Origin: Mycobacterium numidiamassiliense
GTDB taxonomy: Bacteria; Actinomycetota; Actinomycetes; Mycobacteriales; Mycobacteriaceae
Assembly: GCF_900157365.1 (NCBI RefSeq)
Contig: NZ_FUEZ01000004.1
Span: 1,165,066-1,229,065 of the forward strand
DNA length: 64,000 bases
Direction: 5' to 3'
In this document: in pieces, positions 24,752-32,743 of the stretch
Layout: the number at the start of each line of letters is the position of its first letter
Numbering within the stretch: position 1 is the stretch's first letter
Notes under the pieces: model-generated
Told to the model about the DNA's origin: nothing
What the model saw: the letters and a program-made list of their open reading frames with translations, nothing else
Databases searched by the model: none
Translations under genes and position numbers: made by a program

Positions 24752-24940
24752 TCATTCTGGTCGTCGATGCAGATCGAACTTCTCAACCGCAAGAAATGGA
24801 ACACCCGCGTGGAGTTAGCCAACGCGATATTCGACTACATCGAGATCTTCCACAACCGCCAACGCCGACACTCAGCACTGGGCTACCTGACGCCCACCGA
24901 ATACGAACTACGCTCGACCAGAACATCCCAACTCGCCTGA
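24752..24940 (+). pseudogene. IS3-family transposase (orfB), 3' part of the split gene
   Basis: Reads SFWSSMQIELLNRKKW, then IEIFHNRQRRHSALGYLTPTEYE and ends TSQLA, TGA at 24938-24940: the C-terminal end of an IS3 orfB. It continues the 5' fragment (…GDNAAME) in the same frame after removal of the IS110 element. Confirms that the IS3 gene was one reading frame before the insertion. Confidence 0.87.
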
Positions 24941-25437
24941 GACGCAACACCCAGACGAGTAACCAGACCGTAGGTCAGGTCAACCGCCAACGGCCCGTAC
25001 GCGTGGCTGCGCACCGACTACGACAACACCGGAATCTGCACTGCCTGTGCGGCGTCCGCATAACGTAACCCACTCAGCGCGAATCAGATTCGACACAACG
25101 GATTATCGGTGAGGAGCACTAACGAATGTTGACCGTCGGCTACACCGGCCGCGCTGGCGGCGCATGGCGCGGCGTTCCCCGCAATGAAAGCGGCGCTGTG
25201 GTGGCGGAATGCGGGCACGAGCACCCGAACCGCGGCAATGCCAGCATGTATAAAACGGCGGCGGTGCCGTATATGTGACAGATCGTTAAGGCTGCGCTGA
25301 CACCTGCGTACCGCAAGTTCTGCGCCACCGAAACAACTGCCCGCGCCGAGGAGTTGGTCGATCTGATCGGAGCTGGCCCGGTGCGGTGCTACCATCAACT
25401 GTCCGCCGCTGGTTAGCTCAAGCAGGAGCTATCTCAA
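24941..25437. other. Region without a recognisable gene (right flank of the IS nest)
   Basis: About 500 bases between the IS3 remnant and a small gene pair. The first ~50 bases are probably the IS3 right end, but no inverted-repeat partner is available because the left end is missing. A plus-strand open segment at about 25270-25416 (RKFCATETTARAEELVDLIG) could be a gene fragment; I do not recognise it. No tRNA, terminator or strong promoter was identified. Confidence 0.5.
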
Positions 25438-25557
25438 ATGCGCCTTCAGCAAGGCGACCCGGTTCGGTATGGCGACTCCGAGCATCGCGTGGTGCAGGTG
25501 CTGGAAGGTAGTCGACTGATCGTCGAACGGCCCGCGCCGACCGCACGGAAATCATGA
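25438..25557 (+). CDS. Small hypothetical protein (39 aa)
   Basis: ATG at 25438 with AGGAG 9-10 bases upstream; the product starts MRLQQGDPVRYGDSEHRV and ends RPAPTARKS. Its TGA overlaps the ATG of the next gene (ATGA), the best sign that both are translated. The sequence suggests a short beta-rich domain (RLQQGDPVRYG, VVQVLEGSRLIVE). No function is known. Such small pairs occur on integrated or plasmid-derived DNA. Confidence 0.5.
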   Translation: MRLQQGDPVRYGDSEHRVVQVLEGSRLIVERPAPTARKS

Positions 25558-25898
25558 GTGACGCGCACTTCACGGCGGTCGAGGCCTACTTAGCGCAGCT
25601 CCGTCAAACGGCGCTCGTCGCCGAGGCTGAGGACCTCGCCACCGGAATCCGTCATATCTCCATCGCGACAGGAGAGCTGGAATCTGACGACGACGTCCGC
25701 CGGCTTGAGCAGCTCGCCGCAGCGGCCGCTTGTGGCCGTGAAGGGGCCGGCCTTGCGCGCTTCGGAGGAGGGAACGACTACGTGACGTTTTACATCGAGG
25801 GGCTGGACGCGGATCAGTTCGTCGAGGATCTCGCCCTACTGGCCGAAACGCTCAACCCAGGCTGGTGGCGCATCAGCCGCTCATCCCTACCGTTCTGA
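25554..25898 (+). CDS. Hypothetical protein (114 aa)
   Basis: Starts at the ATG overlapping the previous stop. Begins with a helical region (FTAVEAYLAQLRQTALVAEAEDL) and ends in an alpha/beta part (GNDYVTFYIEGLDADQFVEDL, WWRISRSSLPF). No signal peptide, membrane segment or catalytic motif is visible, and I do not recognise the family. It forms a two-gene unit with the 39-residue gene, isolated from the catabolic operons and next to mobile DNA. Confidence 0.6.
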   Translation: MSDAHFTAVEAYLAQLRQTALVAEAEDLATGIRHISIATGELESDDDVRRLEQLAAAAACGREGAGLARFGGGNDYVTFYIEGLDADQFVEDLALLAETLNPGWWRISRSSLPF

Positions 25899-25939
25899 TT
25901 CCGCATAGTGTGGAGGAAAGGCGATGCGATGGTTTGATG

Positions 25940-26098
25940 TCCTAGATCACCGGGCTGCAGCGCCACGAATTCGCTGAGCGTCAATCCCGCAGTGGGCACA
26001 TTGCCCCGGAGCGTCGACCGCTGCCGGTGATCAGGATCGGGCAACGCGAACAGGCCGCCACCCGAAATGATAAGTCGTTCGTGCCATGGTCCGCTGAG
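25940..26098 (-). pseudogene. Fragment of an MDR-family oxidoreductase
   Basis: Minus-strand segment with WHERLII, GLFALPDPDHRQRSTLRGN and PTAGLTLSEFVALQPGDL resembles the middle of zinc-type alcohol dehydrogenase/enoyl reductase proteins (…FALP.........N..TA...L.EFV.L.PGD). Nothing before or after it belongs to that family, so it is an orphan fragment of about 50 codons. The remainder of 25899-26270 holds no gene I can support. Confidence 0.4.
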
Positions 26099-26270
26099 CA
26101 GGACAGGGTGGGGTGGGAGTTGGGTTATCACGTCGCGCAGGAACGGTTCTTGTCGAGATTGCAGCGAAGATTGACAACAGTGCACTGATTGTTTAGCAAC
26201 ATCGTCAGTCCTGACCATTTGGCTCGCAAAAGCACTCGCCCAAAGGAGCGGACGGCCAGGTGTTCTGCGC

Positions 26271-27722
26271 TCACTCCTGTTGGAGCAGTGGTGTCAGTTC
26301 TTTCGCTACGTTGTTGACCTTGTCGAGGGTGAACATCACTTGGAGCGACTGGTCGACCTGGGCGGCTGAGAGGGCTGCTTGTGCGTAGGTGCGGTATTTG
26401 TCCTTGACCTGGTCATCGGTCATCCTGGTGTCGTCCGAACCAGGGTCGCCCCAGACGTACTCGCAGCTTTCGCTGAATTCCTTTCCGCGGGCGTTGATCT
26501 GGACCTCGTTGGGTATGCGAGTGAAGCGGCCTGTGGCCAGCATCTGCTCGAAGATGACTTTCCCGCTGTCGGGGTGGCCTTCGACCACGACCTTCCGGGC
26601 GAACGCCAGGTATCGCGGGTCGTGGATGCTCTCGTCGTCCTGCCAAGAGGGCCCTAGATCGGATCCGTGGGCGGCAGCGCCCAGCGCCATCGGGATACTG
26701 AATTGCAGATCCGACGGCGTCTCAGGCGCGTAAGTGGGACCGAGCCAGTTCACGCCGCGCTCGAAAGTACGCACCACGACGCGATCGATGTCCTGGGGCT
26801 CGAGTTCGTGACGCCGGATCAACTTGGTGAACAGTGCAATCGCGGGATGGCCGTAGCGGCACGCCGAATAGGGTTTGAATGACGTTCGTGACACCTGCCA
26901 TGTCTCCCCGAGTTCGGCGAGCAGACGCTGCCGGTTGAGGCCCACAGTCCCGAACGCGCGCCAGAATTCCTCCGGAGCGTCGAAGATGTTCTGTTCGCCT
27001 ACGAATCCCTTGTGCGCGAGTTGGGCGGCCATCACTCCATTGATGCCCATCGAGCTGACCGGCGAGTACTTCAGCATGTGCTTGCCGGGTCGCAGGACGG
27101 GCGCGAAGAATTGTCCGGTCTCGATCGGCGCGGTCCAGCCCGCGAGACCGAAAGCGTTGTTGTACTGGGCAGGTGTGAAGTCCAACAGCTTGCCGACCGC
27201 GCCGGCCACGCTGAAGCCGTACCAGCCCAGACATCCCGGCACCGCTTCGATGTCCCCGGCCGGTGTCAGACGTATGAACTCCAGGGCTCCGCCGACCCGA
27301 CAACCTACCTCGTAACCGAGGGCCACTGCCGTGATCAGCGCTTCACCCGACAACCCCACGCTCTCGGCGAATGCCAGGCCGGGGAACACTGCCGCGACCC
27401 CGGGGTGACTGAAACTCAGGTAAGTGTCGTCGGCGTCGAGGTAATTGCCCAGATACATGTTTGCCGCGGTAGTCGCGGCTGGAGAAGCCTTCACCGTGGT
27501 GCCTACCACCGTGGCTGGGGCACCCGCTCCGGGGCCACCCATCTCGGCCGCAACCTCTGCGACTATCCGCGCCGCCGCATAGTGGCGAGCACCTAGTGCG
27601 CACCCCACGGTGTCGGCGATGAGTCGTTTGGTGTCGTGGACAACCCGAGTAGGTAGATCGTCGAAGCTGATGTCGTGAATCAGATCGATGAGCTGAGCAG
27701 TGGCGGTGGTTTCATCGCCCAT
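26271..27722 (-). CDS. MmgE/PrpD family protein
   Basis: 483 residues. The family includes 2-methylcitrate dehydratase, cis-aconitate decarboxylase and other hydro-lyases. Typical regions: the helical N-terminus DTKRLIADTVGCALGARHY, the loop NYLDADDTYLSFSHPG, GYEVGCRVGG, the mobile-loop LKYSPVSSMGINGVMAAQLA and FKPYSACRYGHPAI. Relatives near catabolic genes act on small carboxylic acids. It is transcribed alone, with no partner gene in its direction. The exact reaction cannot be deduced. The start ATG at 27722 agrees with the family N-terminus. Confidence 0.87.
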   Translation of the reverse strand: MGDETTATAQLIDLIHDISFDDLPTRVVHDTKRLIADTVGCALGARHYAAARIVAEVAAEMGGPGAGAPATVVGTTVKASPAATTAANMYLGNYLDADDTYLSFSHPGVAAVFPGLAFAESVGLSGEALITAVALGYEVGCRVGGALEFIRLTPAGDIEAVPGCLGWYGFSVAGAVGKLLDFTPAQYNNAFGLAGWTAPIETGQFFAPVLRPGKHMLKYSPVSSMGINGVMAAQLAHKGFVGEQNIFDAPEEFWRAFGTVGLNRQRLLAELGETWQVSRTSFKPYSACRYGHPAIALFTKLIRRHELEPQDIDRVVVRTFERGVNWLGPTYAPETPSDLQFSIPMALGAAAHGSDLGPSWQDDESIHDPRYLAFARKVVVEGHPDSGKVIFEQMLATGRFTRIPNEVQINARGKEFSESCEYVWGDPGSDDTRMTDDQVKDKYRTYAQAALSAAQVDQSLQVMFTLDKVNNVAKELTPLLQQE

Positions 27723-28060
27723 GATGTCCGTACCCTTTCGTTGTTGCCTGCAAGCAATTGCTGTTGGTAAGGCTCAACCGTGGTGAGTTCGAGGAGCACC
27801 CTGGCCGTACGGATAGGCCACCTGTAGCGCTCTCCCGCGCTCGATGTGTAGAGATAGTCGAGATTTGTCAGGGTTGCTGGTGCGGCATGTACGGAGCCGT
27901 GACGGACCGTCGCGCTGCCGAGCCGGACTGACGGCATCAGTGCTCTGACGATGGCGCCCATGGGGCGAGGTCCCCAGTCTGGAAAGCGCTGCCGGCCGAC
28001 GTGTCCAACCATCGAGCTGGCGTGTGCTCGATGGCCGGTCATGAACGTGCACGCTTGAGG

Positions 28061-28220
28061 AGGCGGAGGGGTTCCCAGGCAGCAGGCTGTTGACGCCCGT
28101 CTTGATCCAGTGGCGTTGTGCCAGCTCGGCGTGCGCCGTGTTGACGGTCTCCCGGGATGTGCCGACAAGTTGTGCGAGCTCCTCGTGTCGTAGGTCGTCG
28201 TGCGCCCGCATTGCGTTGGC
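28061..28220 (-). pseudogene. Crp/Fnr-family regulator, C-terminal helix-turn-helix remnant
   Basis: Minus-strand DLRHEELAQLVGTSRETVNT followed by AHAELAQRHWIKTG is the winged-helix DNA-binding end of Crp/Fnr regulators. The cyclic-nucleotide domain is absent and the sequence after GVNSLLPG is unrelated, so only a fragment of about 50 codons survives. It lies in the 780-base gap between the MmgE gene and the P450 gene; the rest of that gap holds no supported gene. Confidence 0.55.
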
Positions 28221-28418
28221 CCCTCCTCGGTGCGGCTGGTGGCGCTTGTCGCCCGCAGGCAGTGTCCACGATCGAGAATTCGCGGCGTTCACCTGAATGT
28301 AGACGCCCGCATTCGGGGGCTCCACCGTCATTTGACAACCACGTCGACTATCGTTACTACAGTCATGAGCTGCATAGATGTGGCGTTTGTTGCAGCCGTC
28401 CGGATGCCACTGGGGATA

Positions 28419-28450
28419 GTTGACAAAAACGTCAACGGATAAGCTAGCAT
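28419..28450 (+). promoter_or_regulatory. Promoter and palindromic operator of the P450 gene at 28509
   Basis: GTTGAC-AAAAAC-GTCAAC (28419-28436) is an inverted repeat with perfect 6-base arms. It contains TTGACA (28420-28425), a consensus -35, followed about 19 bases later by TAGCAT (28445-28450) as a -10. Transcription would start near 28457, before the chosen ATG. A repressor bound to the palindrome would cover the -35. The regulator is not identified. Confidence 0.55.
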
Positions 28451-28508
28451 GCGGCGAGACGGGTGCCGCCAGGTGTTTCCAGATCGCCCAACGATGGGAC
28501 TTATGCCG

Positions 28509-29744
28509 ATGACCGACACGAAAGCCGAGGCCGAGTCACGCCCGCGCGCCGAGGTGGACCTTGATCACCACTCGCCTGGGTTTCGTGTGGACCCGCACGG
28601 CAGGTTCCGCGAGATGCGCGAATCGGGTTGTCCGGTCGCGCATTCCGACCACTATGAGGGCTTCTGGGCGCTGGTGGACTATGCCTCGGTGTTCGAGGCC
28701 GCCAGAGACGACGATCTGTTCAATTCCTACCCCTCGATCGCAGTGCCGGCTAGCGAGTTACCCCTTCCGATCCTGCCGATCGAGTCTGACCCCCCGGAAA
28801 CGCAGAAGCTGCGCGACGTCACCCTCAAGCGGTTTTCTCCGGGATCGGCGGAGCGGTTCCGCGACGCGGCCATTGAGATGACCAATGAGGCGATAGACGC
28901 GTTCATCGAGCGTGGCCACGCTGATCTTGTCGGTGAGTTGACGACGCCGCTGCCGGCACGACTGATCCTGCGATTGCTGGAGTTCGACGAATCGCGGCAC
29001 TCGCAGTGGGTGCGCTGGGTGCACTCGATGGTGCATGATCGCGCCCACGACCCGGAGAAGGCCGGGGTGGCTGGCATGGAGATGTTCGGCGAGATCGTTA
29101 CGCACATGGAGCAGCGGCGCACCGAGGGCCTCGGTGACGACCTGTTCAGCGATATCCTGCGCGGCACCATCGATGGCAAGCCACTCGACGATACCCAGAT
29201 CACCATGTACACGGTGCTGATGATGCTGGGCGGCATGGATACCACCAGCGGCTTCACCGGCAACGTGCTGTTGCGGCTATGCACGGACACCGAATTGCGG
29301 CAGCAGTTCATGGCCGATCCGGATCTGGTGAAGAAATCCGTCGACGAGCTGCTGCGGTTGTACACGCCGACTCTGGGCCTAGCGCGCACCGTCTCTCGTG
29401 ATGCTGAGTTCCGCGGCCAGCCACTATGCAAGGGCGATCGCGCAATCCTGATGTGGGCGGCCGCCAACCGGGACCCCATGATGTTCGCAAACCCCGACAC
29501 CCTTGACCTGTCCCGGCCGAATGCCAAGAAGCACATGGCGTTCGGGGTGGGTATGCACCGGTGTTTGGGCTCGCACTACGCCAAGATGATGTTCGACGTA
29601 ATGACGACCCAGGTGCTGCAGCGGCTGCCGGACTTCGAACTCGCAGGCGAGGCGAAGATGTTTGAGGACGCAGGGGAGGTATTCGCCGTGCGGGAGCTGC
29701 CGGTCAGGTTCACGCCGGGGCCACGCGTCGGCGACACGAAATAG
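28509..29744 (+). CDS. Cytochrome P450
   Basis: 411 residues from ATG 28509 (MTDTKAEAES). Longer starts at 28449 or 28494 would begin before or at the predicted transcript start and add non-family sequence. P450 motifs: I-helix LGGMDTTSG, ExxR in DELLRLY, and the heme loop FGVGMHRCLGSH with the Cys ligand. The I-helix has Met-Asp-Thr-Thr rather than the more common His/Glu-Asp-Thr. It is monocistronic; no ferredoxin lies beside it, so redox partners must be encoded elsewhere. Substrate unknown. Confidence 0.9.
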   Translation: MTDTKAEAESRPRAEVDLDHHSPGFRVDPHGRFREMRESGCPVAHSDHYEGFWALVDYASVFEAARDDDLFNSYPSIAVPASELPLPILPIESDPPETQKLRDVTLKRFSPGSAERFRDAAIEMTNEAIDAFIERGHADLVGELTTPLPARLILRLLEFDESRHSQWVRWVHSMVHDRAHDPEKAGVAGMEMFGEIVTHMEQRRTEGLGDDLFSDILRGTIDGKPLDDTQITMYTVLMMLGGMDTTSGFTGNVLLRLCTDTELRQQFMADPDLVKKSVDELLRLYTPTLGLARTVSRDAEFRGQPLCKGDRAILMWAAANRDPMMFANPDTLDLSRPNAKKHMAFGVGMHRCLGSHYAKMMFDVMTTQVLQRLPDFELAGEAKMFEDAGEVFAVRELPVRFTPGPRVGDTK

Positions 29745-29983
29745 GTCCGCCCGCAATACAGGTCCGCCCACAATGCCCTTGCCCCGGTGGCCCAGGTCAT
29801 CTGGAGTTGCCCACACTCGCCAGAATCGCCTGCGTTGCAGAGCGCCTTCGCGCCGGGCGATATGACAACTGGGACCTAGTTACTTCGACCTGAAAACCCG
29901 CGCCTGTGCTGAGTGGCTCTGTGGGGTCGTACCCAGTTTGGCGCATAAATGTGGCTCGCGCGCCAAGCACGGTCACCGCCGAT

Positions 29984-30083
29984 GCGGCTACGGTGAGAAA
30001 CGCGTCGAGGACGACCTGCACGACCTCGGGGTGCGCACGGTCGTGATACCCCGCAAAGGCAAACCCGGCAGCCGTAGAACGTT
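29984..30083 (+). pseudogene. Transposase fragment (ISNCY/IS1380-like group)
   Basis: Plus-strand GYGEKRVEDDLHDLGVRTVV followed by IPRKGKPGS resembles a conserved stretch of a DDE transposase in the ISNCY-type group. Only about 33 codons remain and no inverted repeats are evident. The interval 29745-29983 before it holds nothing recognisable. Confidence 0.45.
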
Positions 30084-30164
30084 TCGGTTCGACAGATGCC
30101 GGGCAGGAGAGCGATCTCGTCGAGGACGGCCGCCATGAGCGAATCGTGATCGCGCGTGCGGATG

Positions 30165-30609
30165 CTTCTCGAGCTTCCTGATCGACAGCCCGGCATCGCA
30201 TTAGTCCTGCCTGAGCCGGCCGGCAGAGCGGCAACACACATCCTGCATTCGGATGGCAAGATTCAGCTCGCAGCGCCACCCATCCTGGAGGCCTTGCACG
30301 ACATCGCGGGACCTGCGCCTGGGTTGGTGCTGATCGGACGGCGCGAATTGACCAGCATCAACTCCTGGATGCACAACATCGGATCGGTCAGGACGCCCAG
30401 GTTGTACGTCAATCCCGTTGATGCAGAACGTGACTCGCTCCGCTCAAGTGATGAAGTCGAGCTCTCGACGGCAACGGGATCGGTCCGGGTCCTCGTCGAC
30501 GTCACCGACAAGATGGCCCCCGGCGTCGTGAGTTATCCGCATGGGTGGGGGCATTCAGGCGGTTGGCAGATCGCGAACGAGCGCGGCAAACCGGTATTCA
30601 CCACGATCA
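30165..30609 (+). pseudogene. Molybdopterin oxidoreductase, C-terminal domain remnant
   Basis: LVLIGRRELTSINSWMHNIG, RLYVNPVDAERDSLRSSDEV and VTDKMAPGVVSYPHGWGHSG are the molybdopterin-dinucleotide-binding C-terminal domain of formate dehydrogenase-like oxidoreductases. The catalytic N-terminal part (iron-sulfur and Mo-binding domains) is missing and the end runs into an IS3 transposase near 30610. The open frame continues out of family into the transposase region, producing a chimeric 235-codon ORF that should not be taken as a gene. Confidence 0.65.
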
Positions 30610-30619
30610 CCGGCCCCGC

Positions 30620-31177
30620 CGCAGCCCGACCCGACGACCTAGTCAACCGGCAGTTCAAGGCTGACACCCCAACCGACCGTGGGTCGCCGAGTTCACCTTC
30701 GCGCGGACCTGGCAGGGATTCTGCTACACCGCCTTCATCACCGACGCGGCCACCAAGAAGATCGCCGGCTGGGCCGTCTCGGCGACCATGCGCACCGAGG
30801 ATCTTCCCTTGCAGGCATTCAATCATGCTGTATGGCAGTCAAACTCGGATCTTTCTGAGTTAGTCCATTCGCTGGCCTATACCGATCAGCTGGGCGAACT
30901 CGGGATCGTCCCGTCAGTGGGATCGCGAGGCGATAGTTACGACAACGCACTCGCTGAGGCCGTCAATGCCGCCTACAAGGCCGAGCTCATCAACCGCGGC
31001 AAACCCTGGCGTTGCATCGACGACGTCGAACTGGCCACCGCCGGATGGGTTGCCTGGTACAACCAGGAACGCCTGCACGAAGCCCTCGGCTACCAGACAC
31101 CAGCCGAGTACGAGGCCGCCCTCACCGGCACCTCACGCCCCGCGAGCCAGCCAACCCCGGCCCTCGCAACCGACTAG
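30620..31177 (+). pseudogene. IS3-family transposase orfB, frameshifted and missing a catalytic Asp
   Basis: The transposase begins at DDLVNRQFKADTP, loses one base near 30671 and continues in another frame as WVAEFTFARTWQGFCYTAF (first Asp in FITDAATKKIAG). At about 30862 the segment with the second catalytic Asp (normally HHSDRGSQYL) is gone: the text jumps from SELVH to SLAYTDQ in frame, about 10 codons lost. The end, SRGDSYDNALAEAVNAAYK to TPAEYEAAL, is intact with the Glu. It is therefore doubly inactive. It differs from the IS3 gene at 20693/24752. Confidence 0.78.
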
Positions 31178-31316
31178 GAACGAAATCTGGGGTAGTTCAG
31201 CGCTTTCGTGGCCAGCAGATGGTGTTTCCCTTCGGAAAAGTGGACACGATTAGCCTGCTTCGCGGATTCTGGCGAGCATTCTTGCCAGCGAGAATGGGCG
31301 CTGCGGTCGCGCCACC

Positions 31317-31793
31317 TCATTCCTCGACATCCTCGCCGAGTACGGGACTGGCGATGAGGCGCCTTGCGTTGTCGTTGAGGTTTGCGAACCCGTCGACGAT
31401 CTGAGATGCAATTCGCAATCGCTCACCCACGGATCGAATCCTCCAGGTGTGAAAAGCCGTACCGGTGAATTCATCACTAGTGGGCGCCGGCGGCTTCCAA
31501 CGGCGCAAGAAGAAATCGAGCCTAGTCGTTACTTCGATATCCCCATGCGGCGAGTAGCCCACAGACAGCATCGCCTTGATCTCGTTACGTTCATCGAAGA
31601 ATTCCTCGCGTTCCAGTAGGTGCTCACGTAAGCCCTCAATCCCTTGCAGCATGTCGTCGCCCCGTATACCGACCTCGAAATTTTCCGTAAGGATCTGCGC
31701 CATCATCTCGTCGGCCGTCGGATGCCGCTGAAGCATTGATAAGTAAGTATCGATCGCCGAATACAACGCTGGAGGTTGTGGTAGGCATTCCAT
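31317..31793 (-). CDS. NTF2-like (SnoaL-type) protein
   Basis: 158 residues from ATG 31793 with GGAAG upstream; longer minus-strand starts would run through the promoter and the integrase remnant. The N-terminal helices (YSAIDTYLSMLQRHPTADEM), ILTENFEVGIRG and a central EVTTRLDFFLRRWKPP strand, then AFHTWRIRSVGERLRI, fit an NTF2-like fold related to SnoaL or dioxygenase beta subunits. No catalytic residues can be assigned. It stands alone between two scars of mobile elements. Confidence 0.6.
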   Translation of the reverse strand: MECLPQPPALYSAIDTYLSMLQRHPTADEMMAQILTENFEVGIRGDDMLQGIEGLREHLLEREEFFDERNEIKAMLSVGYSPHGDIEVTTRLDFFLRRWKPPAPTSDEFTGTAFHTWRIRSVGERLRIASQIVDGFANLNDNARRLIASPVLGEDVEE

Positions 31794-31966
31794 GGTTCTT
31801 CCGTTGCTCGGCGCGCCACTGTTCCACCCTTGCTTGGCAGTTGCTAGGTCGACACAGCCGTAGTTTAAGCGTGACAATACATTACAGGCCCGGATCCGCG
31901 CCTGCCGCGAGGTGCAAGCCGTGCTCACCCGCGTCCGCGTAATGAGACTGACCCCGACCCGGCCAC

Positions 31967-32209
31967 ATCGCGGTCGGACTGGGCGAAGACTTCGTGATTG
32001 GGCAAGCGAATGTGCCCGCCGAACCCGAACCGGGAGAACCGAACCGGGACCTGCCACCGAAAATCGTGGCCGAGCTGTGCGCGCACCCGAATCGGCTGAC
32101 CTCAGTGGAGAGGCGCACCGCCGTCGAGTTGGCCATCGACACCGGCCGCCGTCCCGAGGAGATCTGCGAGCTGGACTTCGACTGCCTGACCCGCGACGAG
32201 GACATGAGC
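31967..32209 (+). pseudogene. Tyrosine recombinase/integrase fragment
   Basis: Plus-strand IAVGLGEDFVIGQANVP, then LPPKIVAELCAHPNRLTSVE and TAVELAIDTGRRPEEICELD ends after CLTRDED. This is the start of the catalytic domain of a phage-type integrase: the GRRPEEI motif carries the first catalytic Arg. The HxxR and Tyr motifs are absent. The open frame continues out of family to 32323. An integrase scar next to the dioxygenase operon suggests the operon arrived on an integrating element. Confidence 0.65.
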
Positions 32210-32743
32210 GTCTGCCCACCGCGCACACGTTACATGCGAAAGCTATTGTGCGTGACCCGCTTTGGCCTCATTCTCGCGGATCGGCCCGGCGCCCAAGATT
32301 TCTATCAGTGCCGGCGGGTGTGACACGGTCACCGATATGTCATGGATGATGTCGCGAGAACATCGACGGGTTTCTGCCCGGTGGGGTATCGGGCGATCTT
32401 TGTCACCCTGACCATGAGAGCGCCACCATCGGCCGCCGTGATGTCGGTCCCACCAGAACGGCGTCGCACGCCATTGCATGGTCTGAAACTCGACATCCGT
32501 GCAGTAATGAACGAAAAGAAGTAATTATGTATTATCAGTTTGATCTGTATCAGCCAGTGGCTCAGATGGCGCGGCCGAAGGCGAAAGGAGGCGGTCCGTC
32601 CTGAGACATCGACTTCTGGTCGTCGAGTTGGTCGAGCGCATCGAGGTCGCCGCATCGCGTTGTGGCTCTCAGCTGCGACGTTGGATCCGGATCTGAAATC
32701 TTCCCGTGTATCGGCATTGCCAAAGCGGCAGAGAGGCGAACAA
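32210..32743. other. Intergenic region before the acyl-CoA dehydrogenase gene
   Basis: About 530 bases with no supported gene. An AT-rich patch near 32515-32550 (TAATTATGTATTATCAG) is the likeliest promoter zone for the dehydrogenase gene at 32744. Upstream in-frame extensions of that gene through here are not family sequence. Confidence 0.45.

Noticed and set aside
30075..30170. Minus-strand DHDSLMAAVLDEIALLPGIC as an AsnC/Lrp C-terminal remnant
   Set aside because: Short, bounded by other fragments and only loosely like the family; not strong enough to list as a feature.
30156..30863. A single 235-residue protein
   Set aside because: It is a chimera: a molybdopterin-enzyme C-terminus running out of frame into an IS3 transposase.
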